Source of the DNA: CAZWZG01 sp964638245
Lineage (GTDB): Bacteria; Pseudomonadota; Alphaproteobacteria; Rhodobacterales; Rhodobacteraceae
Direction: 5' to 3'
Assembly: GCA_964638245.1 (NCBI GenBank)
Contig: CAZWZG010000083.1
Location: 1-13,028, forward strand
DNA: 13,028 nucleotides
This document shows positions 1-5,465 of the stretch, one piece after another. The position numbers were made by a program, and so were the translations under genes. Numbering within the stretch: the first letter of the stretch is position 1; each line of letters begins with the position of its first letter. Under the pieces are notes generated by a model. It was not told the DNA's origin. It searched no databases and saw only the letters and a list, made by a program, of their open reading frames with translations.

Positions 1-199
1 CTTCCGGGCCGCCGCGCACTTCAATCTGAACAACGCCGGCACCAGCTTCGTTCACCTTGTCGACGAAAGACAGGAAGCTCTGCGTGTAAATCAGCGTTTC
101 CGGGAAGGCGTGGACGGCAGTGATCGTCTCTTGCGCCTGGGCCACGGCCCCTATGGTCATGGAGCCGGCAACGATGCCAGCTGCGAGTTGCATCTTCAT
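1..199 (-). CDS. dctP: TRAP transporter solute-binding protein, DctP family (N-terminal part, runs off left edge)
   Basis: The first 66 residues of a periplasmic solute receptor for a tripartite ATP-independent periplasmic (TRAP) transporter, which delivers a carboxylate-type ligand to a DctQM membrane pair. The start is the ATG at 199-197, preceded by AGGAGG eight bases upstream; an in-frame ATG at 193 is a weaker alternative. A signal peptide is visible: Lys2, a hydrophobic stretch, then Ala20-Gln21-Ala22 as a likely cleavage site. The mature N-terminus has the family pattern of a short beta strand followed by a helix (AFPETLIYTQSF, then FVDKVNEAGAGVVQIEVRGG), where GKGVVQI-GGPE is typical of DctP proteins. 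The rest, including the ligand-binding Arg, is outside the window. It lies 70 bp after leuD on the same strand, so it probably serves uptake for this pathway, though a hairpin in the gap may separate its expression. The ligand cannot be assigned. Confidence 0.82.
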   Translation of the reverse strand, partial: MKMQLAAGIVAGSMTIGAVAQAQETITAVHAFPETLIYTQSFLSFVDKVNEAGAGVVQIEVRGGPE

Positions 200-222
200 G
201 GGTAGTTCCTCCTATCCCCTGT

Positions 223-236
223 GCCAGTGCCCTGGC
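223..236 (-). promoter_or_regulatory. Small stem-loop in the leader of the TRAP receptor gene
   Basis: A GCCAG/CTGGC 5-bp stem with a 4-base loop lies about 25 bp upstream of the dctP start codon. It could be part of the structured leader that, with the stronger hairpin at 246-268, sets expression of the receptor. The stem is short and may be chance. Confidence 0.25.
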
Positions 237-245
237 GCCTAACGT

Positions 246-268
246 GGCGAGCTATGGTGTAGCTCGCC
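246..268 (-). promoter_or_regulatory. Perfect 9-bp stem-loop directly after leuD, before the TRAP receptor gene
   Basis: GGCGAGCTA and TAGCTCGCC form a perfect 9-bp GC-rich stem around a 5-base loop. It begins one base after the leuD stop codon (270-272). No T-run follows on the minus strand, so it is not a canonical intrinsic terminator. Hairpins placed just before a solute-binding-protein gene often act as partial terminators or mRNA-processing and 3'-stabilising elements that let the receptor be made at a different level from the enzymes. The stem is seen directly; its function is inferred. Confidence 0.5.
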
Positions 269-269
269 G

Positions 270-887
270 TCATCCAGCGGCTTCCTCTGCCGGAAACACC
301 CACGGCAGCGTCTCTGAGCGCCGTGCCCGATATGCCGAGATAGCCGGGCGGTGGTGTTCTGTAAGGTCGATGTCATCCCATCCGTTGATCAGCTTCTGGG
401 CCCAAGCCTCGCTGAGCGTGAAAGGGATGGTCTGGTCACCGACCGTGAATTTTCTTGTTTCAATATTGAGGCTTAGCTCGACTTTGGTGTCGCCGATCAG
501 TGTGATCAGGCGGGCGGCATCCTCTTCGCTGACAAGCGCGGGAAGGAGGCCGTTATTGACGGAATTCGAGGCGAAGATGTCGCCGAAGCTCGGGGCGATG
601 ACGGCGCGGATGCCGAAATCGACGAGGGCGTAGACGGCGGCCTCGCGAGAGGAGCCGCTGCCGAAGTTGCGGCGTCCGACGAGGATGCTGGCATCCGGGT
701 GGCGGTTAATCGGGAAATCTGGATCTGGTTTTCCGTCGCTGTCGGAGCGCATGTCATGGAGGAGGAAGTTGCCGTATCCGTCAGCTCGCGGTGTCGACAT
801 GAACCGCGCCGGGATCAGCTGATCGGTGTCGACATTCTCGATGTCGAGCGCGATGGCGGCGCCCTTATGCTCGCTCCAGCCGCTCAT
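270..887 (-). CDS. leuD: 3-isopropylmalate dehydratase small subunit-like protein (aconitase-family swivel domain)
   Basis: A 205-residue small subunit of an aconitase-superfamily hydro-lyase, close to the usual LeuD length of about 200. It supplies the swivelling domain that closes over the active site of the large subunit. Family motifs are clear: NVDTDQLIP (18-26), a DMR at 45-47 and NFGSGSSRE (74-82), the substrate-carboxylate loop, here with Ser where many LeuD have Cys, followed by a DFGIRAVIAPSFGDIF segment. The start is taken as ATG 887-885, which overlaps the leuC stop as ATGA; an upstream in-frame ATG at 1085 would lie inside leuC and add unrelated sequence. Because it sits with a GntR regulator and opposite a catabolic operon, not with leuA or leuB, it is probably a paralogue that hydrates or dehydrates a 2-alkylmalate other than isopropylmalate. 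The family is certain; the substrate is not. Confidence 0.9.
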   Translation of the reverse strand: MSGWSEHKGAAIALDIENVDTDQLIPARFMSTPRADGYGNFLLHDMRSDSDGKPDPDFPINRHPDASILVGRRNFGSGSSREAAVYALVDFGIRAVIAPSFGDIFASNSVNNGLLPALVSEEDAARLITLIGDTKVELSLNIETRKFTVGDQTIPFTLSEAWAQKLINGWDDIDLTEHHRPAISAYRARRSETLPWVFPAEEAAG

Positions 888-2278
888 GCCGCGTCCCGTC
901 CTTCGAGCATCGGGCGCACGTCTGTCAGGTGGCCGGTTACCGCTGCGGCAGCGACCATCGCCGGCGACATCAGATGGGTCCGCGCACCACGTCCCTGCCG
1001 ACCGCGGAAATTGCGGTTGGTGGTCGAGGCGCATCGTTTGCCCGGCGCAACGCTGTCGCCGTTCATGGCAACACACATCGAACACCCTGCGCCGACCCAG
1101 TCGAGGCCCGCGTCGATGAAGATACGGTCGAGCCCTTCGGACTCGGCCTGTGCCTTAATCTGCTGCGATCCCGGCGACACCAGCCCCGGGACTTTGGACC
1201 GGCGACCGGCAAGCACGGCGGCGGCGGCGCGCAGATCCTCGATGCGTGCATTCGTGCAGGAGCCGATGAAGACCTGATCGATCTGGACGTCGGTCAACGC
1301 CTTGCCGGGCGTGAGCCCCATGTAATTGATGGTGGCCGCGATCCGTTCGGCGTCGGCCTCAGATGCATTGCTTGGGCTTGGCACCGTAGCGGTCACCGGC
1401 AAAGCGTCTTCCGGAGACGTGCCCCAAGTCACGATTGGCGCGATCTCGGCGGCGTCGATGGTCACGTCGCGGTCGAATTCCGCGTCATCGCCGCTTTTCA
1501 GCGTCTGCCAGTACTCAGCGGCTTGATCAAAGGCCGCGCCCTTTGGCGCGTATGGCCGACCCTGGATGTAGTCAAAGGTAGTCTCGTCCGGCGCGATCAT
1601 GCCAAACCGCGCTCCGCCCTCGATGGAAAGATTGCAGAGCGTCATCCGTCCTTCCATCGAAAGCGCGCGCACGGCGTCGCCTGCATACTCGACCGCATGC
1701 CCTTGCGCCCCGCCGGTCCCAAGCTTGGCGATCCACGCCAGAGCGAGGTCTTTGGCGCCGACGCCCGGAGCCATTTGCCCAGTTACCGAAATCCGCATGG
1801 ACTTCGGTTTCGCCTGCCAGATCGTCTGCGTCGCAAGCACATGCGCAACTTCCGTGGCGCCGATACCGAATGCGAGCGCGCCAAATGCGCCGTGTGTCGA
1901 CGTATGGCTGTCGCCGCAGTTGATCAGAAGGCCGGGCAGCGTCAGGCCCTGTTCGGGCCCGATCACATGGACAATCCCCTGACGCGAGTCTTTGAGGCCA
2001 AAGCAGGTCACGCCGTGCTCGGCTGCATTACTCTCAAGCGTTTCGATCATCCGGGCAATCGCTGCGCTCGCCGCCGGACCGCGCGTCGGCGCATAATGAT
2101 CTACTACGCCGAATGTCAGGCCGGGTTCCGCAACGCGCGCGCCGCGGGCCGCCAGCTTGGCGAAGGCGTGATGTGAGCCCTCGTGCACCAGATGCCGATC
2201 GACCCAGAGAAGCGAGCGACCGTCTTCGCTGGTCTCGATCTCGTGGGCATCCCAGAGCTTATCAAGGAGCGTGGTCAT
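884..2278 (-). CDS. leuC: 3-isopropylmalate dehydratase large subunit-like protein ([4Fe-4S] hydro-lyase)
   Basis: A 464-residue large subunit of an aconitase-family dehydratase (E. coli LeuC is 466). The three cluster-ligand cysteines are present: Cys341 in GSCTN, and Cys399 and Cys402 in GAGCSMC. Other family blocks are DRHLVHE (27-33), CGDSHTSTHGAFG (121-133), KDLAL (176-180) and the C-terminal NRNFRGRQGRGARTHLMSP, with Arg where NFEGRQG is usual. After LVHE the common VTSPQAF segment is replaced by the shorter GSHHAF, in a region near the substrate pocket, which suggests a substrate other than isopropylmalate. The start is ATG 2278, which forms an ATGA overlap with the gntR stop; an in-frame ATG at 2308 would lie within gntR. 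The reaction is expected to be reversible hydration of an unsaturated dicarboxylate (itaconate, citraconate or maleate type) to a malate derivative. Seen: motifs and coupling. Inferred: a catabolic role rather than leucine synthesis. Confidence 0.9.
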   Translation of the reverse strand: MTTLLDKLWDAHEIETSEDGRSLLWVDRHLVHEGSHHAFAKLAARGARVAEPGLTFGVVDHYAPTRGPAASAAIARMIETLESNAAEHGVTCFGLKDSRQGIVHVIGPEQGLTLPGLLINCGDSHTSTHGAFGALAFGIGATEVAHVLATQTIWQAKPKSMRISVTGQMAPGVGAKDLALAWIAKLGTGGAQGHAVEYAGDAVRALSMEGRMTLCNLSIEGGARFGMIAPDETTFDYIQGRPYAPKGAAFDQAAEYWQTLKSGDDAEFDRDVTIDAAEIAPIVTWGTSPEDALPVTATVPSPSNASEADAERIAATINYMGLTPGKALTDVQIDQVFIGSCTNARIEDLRAAAAVLAGRRSKVPGLVSPGSQQIKAQAESEGLDRIFIDAGLDWVGAGCSMCVAMNGDSVAPGKRCASTTNRNFRGRQGRGARTHLMSPAMVAAAAVTGHLTDVRPMLEGRDAA

Positions 2279-3069
2279 GTATCGCGCGCTCCGATCACCG
2301 GTTCCCAATGGCGCGACTCTCCGGCCCCCATCCGGGTCATGCTCATCTCCAACCGGAACCTGTCTGGTCTGTAGAGAGCAGACAGGTGCTCGACCCCGCG
2401 CCCATTCGAATCACGGACGATTCTTTCGAGCCAAAGGAGGGGCGAACCGACGGAGACCTCGAGTGCCTCAGCAACGTCGGGGCCTGCAAGCGTCGCAGTG
2501 ACCGACTGATCTGCGCCTTCAACCTGAACGCCACTCCGCTCAAGAAGACGGAAAAGAGGTTGCGTCGCCAGATCGGTTTCATCGTAGTTGCGCGCGATGT
2601 CCTCGGGCACATGCGTCGTGAGGTAGGAGAAGGGTTCGCCGTCCGAGAGCCGAACACGTACAGCGGTCTGAACACGCGCGTCTTTCGAAAGGCCCAGCGC
2701 CTTCGCGACCGAATTCGATGGCAGTCCATAGGAAAACGAGAGCAAGTGCGCTGTCGTTTTCCTATCAAATTCAACAAGTTGCGGTATAAGCGTGGCGAAG
2801 TTGGCCGAGATCTTTTCATCTCTACCCGTCTCGGAAAGAACTACCGATCCGGCGCCGGTTTTCTTGGCAATCCAGCCATCGGCTGCAAGCGCTTCGAGCG
2901 CGCGCCGCACGGTGATCCGACTGACATCTAGCGTCTCAGCAAGCCGGTTCTCTCCGGGCAAAAACTCGCCCTCACCGTATTTTCCATTTGAAATATCGTC
3001 GCGCAGCAACAGGTATACCCGACGGGCCTTGCCGCCTTCGGGAAGTGTGTCCTGCGCGTGGATGGCCAC
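2275..3069 (-). CDS. GntR-family transcriptional regulator with UTRA ligand-binding domain (HutC/FarR type)
   Basis: A 264-residue one-component regulator. The winged helix-turn-helix spans about residues 15-78, with the GntR pattern PGENRLAETLDVSRITVRRA (38-57) followed by LEALAADGWI and the wing. From about residue 95 to 240 is a UTRA domain, the chorismate-lyase-like fold that binds small effectors, with typical features such as the DGEPFSYLTTHVPED stretch and a C-terminal LERIVRDSNGRGVEHLSALYRPDRF block. The start is GTG 3069-3067, with AGGAG nine bases upstream; there is no better ATG in frame. It is the first gene of its operon, is translationally coupled to leuC (ATGA at 2278-2275) and faces the eight-gene plus-strand operon, so it most likely represses both units until a pathway intermediate binds. 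HutC-type regulators usually sense a substrate or intermediate of the pathway they control; the ligand here is unknown. Confidence 0.92.
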   Translation of the reverse strand: MAIHAQDTLPEGGKARRVYLLLRDDISNGKYGEGEFLPGENRLAETLDVSRITVRRALEALAADGWIAKKTGAGSVVLSETGRDEKISANFATLIPQLVEFDRKTTAHLLSFSYGLPSNSVAKALGLSKDARVQTAVRVRLSDGEPFSYLTTHVPEDIARNYDETDLATQPLFRLLERSGVQVEGADQSVTATLAGPDVAEALEVSVGSPLLWLERIVRDSNGRGVEHLSALYRPDRFRLEMSMTRMGAGESRHWEPVIGARDT

Positions 3070-3096
3070 CGACGCTGTCTCCTGTTGGATGCCAAA

Positions 3097-3124
3097 ACGC
3101 TAGAGCGATGAAGGCATGGGTCAA
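3097..3124 (-). promoter_or_regulatory. Candidate promoter of the gntR-leuCD operon
   Basis: On the minus strand TTGACC (3124-3119) is followed after 16 bases by TAGCGT (3102-3097), a good -35 but a weak -10 (three of six). It points at gntR, whose start is about 28 bp further. The same TTGACC hexamer appears in opposite orientation at 3154-3159, so the two operons may fire from back-to-back promoters. By-eye call only. Confidence 0.3.
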
Positions 3125-3153
3125 GGAAACCTGATACCTCTTCGGCAAATATT

Positions 3154-3183
3154 TTGACCTTTTCATAATCCAAAACCTGTTAT
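3154..3183 (+). promoter_or_regulatory. Candidate promoter of the eight-gene plus-strand operon
   Basis: TTGACC (3154-3159) with an 18-base spacer to TGTTAT (3178-3183) gives a plausible sigma-70 type promoter about 30 bp before the tautomerase start. A competing -10, CATAAT at 3164-3169, has only a poor -35 (TTCGGC at 3141-3146). The proposed -10 lies inside the inverted repeat at 3170-3204, which would suit repression by the adjacent regulator. By-eye call. Confidence 0.35.
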
Positions 3184-3204
3184 ATGGAAAGTACAGATTT
3201 TTGG
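3170..3204. promoter_or_regulatory. Interrupted inverted repeat, candidate operator of the GntR/UTRA regulator
   Basis: The left arm CCAAAA-C-CTGT (3170-3180) is mirrored by the right arm ACAG-AT-TTTTGG (3193-3204) around an AT-rich 12-base centre containing TATAT. The arms match in ten positions with a one-versus-two-base interruption. The core has the GT...AC outline common to GntR-family operators. It overlaps the proposed -10 and ends just before the Shine-Dalgarno GGAGG (3205-3209). Symmetry is seen; binding by the neighbouring regulator is inferred. If transcribed it could also fold as a 5' leader hairpin. Confidence 0.42.
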
Positions 3205-3213
3205 GGAGGACGA

Positions 3214-3774
3214 ATGCCGATCGTCGAGGCGCATATACTCGAGGGCTATTCACCAAGGGAGAAGTCGCGGCTGACCGCGGCTTTGACAAACGCTGTTCGT
3301 TTCGTTGTACCTGCAGGCGACGAAGCCGTGACGGTGATGGTCCACGAGATGGCGCCGGAGAACTATGCGCGAGGTGGACAGTCGCGCACTCCGGCGCCGG
3401 CGCTTCCCGATCCGGTTGAGATTGCGCTCGACTTCCTCAAGGCGCTTGAGGCGCGGGACATCGATACTTCGGAAGCAGTGCTGGCCACCGGATTTCGGAT
3501 GGTCTTCCCGGGCACCAAGCCGATGGCCACCATTGCGGAACTGATCGACTGGGCGAAGGACCGCTATCGCTTCGTCAAGAAGACGATCTCTTCGACTGAA
3601 GCGTTTCACAATGACGGCTGCGCGGTCGTCTATGTCATCGGGACGCTCTCGGGCGAATGGCCGAACGGAGAGTCGTTCGAAGGCATCCGGTTCATTGATC
3701 GTTTCGAAATCAAGGGCGGCAAAATCGTCTCTCAGGACGTCTGGAACGACATCGCCGAGGAGCGTGCGAAGTGA
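3214..3774 (+). CDS. Fusion of a 4-oxalocrotonate tautomerase-like domain with a SnoaL/NTF2-like domain
   Basis: A 186-residue two-domain protein. Residues 2-61 match the 4-OT subgroup: the sequence begins Met-Pro, so processing exposes the catalytic Pro-1, followed by AHILEGYS, an amphipathic helix, VTVMVHEM and an NYARGGQS hairpin. A Pro/Ala-rich linker (about 59-67) leads to an NTF2/SnoaL-like cone fold (about 68-186: FLKALEARDI..., GFRMVFPG, then paired strands VVYVIGTLSGEW and IRFIDRFEIKGGKIVSQD). In 4-OT numbering, Arg-11 is Tyr and Arg-39 is Thr, so the dicarboxylate-binding arginines are missing and the substrate must differ. The start ATG 3214 is chosen for the GGAGG four bases upstream and the essential Pro2; an in-frame ATG at 3184 would bury Pro-1. 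It is the first gene of the operon and overlaps hyuB by 4 bp (GTGA). A keto-enol or double-bond isomerisation is likely, but the substrate is unknown. Confidence 0.82.
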   Translation: MPIVEAHILEGYSPREKSRLTAALTNAVRFVVPAGDEAVTVMVHEMAPENYARGGQSRTPAPALPDPVEIALDFLKALEARDIDTSEAVLATGFRMVFPGTKPMATIAELIDWAKDRYRFVKKTISSTEAFHNDGCAVVYVIGTLSGEWPNGESFEGIRFIDRFEIKGGKIVSQDVWNDIAEERAK

Positions 3775-5465
3775 GCGAAACGATTGATCCGATCACGCTG
3801 GCCGTTCTGGCCGGGCGGATGGAACAGATCGCGGATGAGATGGACGCAACGCTGTTCCGTGCGGCGTTCAATCCCATCATCGCAGAGGCGCACGACGCAT
3901 CACACGGTTTGTACCATGCTGGGACGGGCGACACGCTGGTGCAGGGCAAGTCTGGGTTGCCGATCTTCGTCGGTGTCATGTCATTCGCCGTTAAGGCGGT
4001 TATCGACAAGGCGGCAGAAGCTGGTGACCTGACCGACGGTGACACGTATATCTTCAACGATTCCCATATGGGCGGCACGCATCTTTCCGATATGCGCCTC
4101 GTGCGCCCGTATTTCCGTGACGACGAACTCTTCTGCTACCTCGCCAGCGTCGGCCATTGGCACGACGTGGGTGGCGCGGTTCCCGGGAACTACAACCCGT
4201 CTGCGACGGAAGCCTTCCAGGAAGCGTTTGTCCTCCCGCCCGTCAAGCTGATCCGCAACGGCGAGATGCAGCAGGACATCATCGACATTCTTCTGAGGAA
4301 TACGCGGCTTCCCCAATCCGCGATGGGTGACCTCAACGGTCAACTCGGTGCGCTGGACCTCGGGCAAAAGCGGCTGGACGAATTGCTGGAAGAGTACGGC
4401 GCTGAGACGGTCAAGGCCGCGCTCGATGCGCTCGGAGACCGAGCAGAGACGTTGATGCGGGGCGAGCTTTCGGCGCTCCCCGACGGTCGCTGGGAAGCGG
4501 TCGACTACCTCGACAATGACGGGATCACGGATGAGGCGCTGCCGATCAAGGTCGGGCTTGAAATCAATGGCGACACGATGGTGCTGGACTTTGAGGGGAC
4601 TGCGCCTGTCACCGCCGGGCCGGTAAATATTGCTTTGCCGACGGCTGTTGCGACGGCCTACGTGGCGATCAAGCATATCTTCCCTGACCTCCCTGCGAAT
4701 GCCGGCGTCATGCGGCCCGTGGACGTTCGCGTGCCTGAGGGTTCGCTTTTGTCGGCTGAGTTTCCGGCTCCGGTCGGTGGATACACCGAGACGATCTTGC
4801 GGATGATCGACGTGATCTTCTCGGCGGCATCACAGGCAGCGCCGGATCGCGTTGTTGCGAACGCCTATGGCACGATCAACGCGCTCTCGATTGCCGGCAA
4901 ACGGGCCAATGGCCAGCCATGGGTGATGTTCAGCTTCTATGGAGGCGGCCACGGCGGCAGCATAGAAAGCGACGGCCTGAACCACGGGAACGCGCCGATT
5001 TCGACAGCAACGATCCCGCCGATGGAGATCCTTGAAGCCGCTTATCCCGTGATGTTCCGGGAATGGGCTTTGCGTCCTGACAGCGCAGGTGCGGGAGCCC
5101 ACCGTGGCGGACTAGGCGCAGTCTATGAGATTGAAGTGCTTGAAGAAAAGGCTGAGGCCTTCCTCTTCGGCGAACGCGGACGGTTTTCGCCAAACGGCGT
5201 CGCAGGCGGCGATGGCGGCGCCATGAACGTGTTCCACTACGAACAAGACGAAGGCTGGCAGACACCGCCGCTGGCTTCAAAGATGCTAGGTATCAAACTC
5301 AAAAAAGGTCAGGCAGTGCGGCTCGAGACGCCAGGCGGTGGAGGTTACGGCGATCGTAGCGATCGCTCGGCCGAAGCCGTCGCCAAGGATGTGGCGCTTG
5401 GCTATCTGACTCCGGAACGGGCGACTGAGCTCTATGGATCAGCCTGGACAGAGGTGCGCCCATGA
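3771..5465 (+). CDS. hyuB: Hydantoinase B/oxoprolinase family protein (HyuB subunit)
   Basis: A 564-residue HyuB-family subunit, within the usual size range. This family includes subunit B of ATP-dependent N-methylhydantoinase, the C-terminal half of 5-oxoprolinase and subunits of acetone and acetophenone carboxylases; it acts with HyuA on an ATP-activated amide or enol. Family blocks are present in order: an N-terminal DPITLAVLAGRME helix, AHDASHGLYHAGTGD, FNDSHMGGTHLSD (95-107), GHWHDVGG (128-135), an ATEAFQEAFVLPPVKL stretch, VGGYTE, GGGHGG, and RGGLGAVYE with a terminal TPGGGGYGD loop. The His and Asp residues in the FNDSHMGGTH and GHWHDVGG blocks are candidate metal ligands. The start is GTG 3771, overlapping the upstream stop (GTGA), with AGGAG about 11 bases before it. 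It overlaps hyuA by 4 bp. Family is certain; whether it opens a ring or carboxylates is not. Confidence 0.92.
   Translation: MSETIDPITLAVLAGRMEQIADEMDATLFRAAFNPIIAEAHDASHGLYHAGTGDTLVQGKSGLPIFVGVMSFAVKAVIDKAAEAGDLTDGDTYIFNDSHMGGTHLSDMRLVRPYFRDDELFCYLASVGHWHDVGGAVPGNYNPSATEAFQEAFVLPPVKLIRNGEMQQDIIDILLRNTRLPQSAMGDLNGQLGALDLGQKRLDELLEEYGAETVKAALDALGDRAETLMRGELSALPDGRWEAVDYLDNDGITDEALPIKVGLEINGDTMVLDFEGTAPVTAGPVNIALPTAVATAYVAIKHIFPDLPANAGVMRPVDVRVPEGSLLSAEFPAPVGGYTETILRMIDVIFSAASQAAPDRVVANAYGTINALSIAGKRANGQPWVMFSFYGGGHGGSIESDGLNHGNAPISTATIPPMEILEAAYPVMFREWALRPDSAGAGAHRGGLGAVYEIEVLEEKAEAFLFGERGRFSPNGVAGGDGGAMNVFHYEQDEGWQTPPLASKMLGIKLKKGQAVRLETPGGGGYGDRSDRSAEAVAKDVALGYLTPERATELYGSAWTEVRP

Noticed and set aside
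888..1085. Longer leuD with start at 1085
   Set aside because: The extra 66 residues lie in leuC sequence and do not resemble LeuD; the ATGA overlap at 887-884 is a better start.
929..2176. Long plus-strand open frame (415 codons) opposite leuC
   Set aside because: It is an antisense shadow of a well-conserved gene in GC-rich DNA; its translation has no recognisable domain and is rich in Arg/His as expected for such frames.
2113..2931. Plus-strand open frame of 272 codons opposite gntR
   Set aside because: The minus-strand GntR/UTRA motifs are unmistakable; the plus frame has no motif.
3147..3154. AAATATTT palindrome as the operator
   Set aside because: The palindrome is only 8 bp, very AT-rich and not extended by its flanks; the inverted repeat at 3170-3204 is a better candidate.
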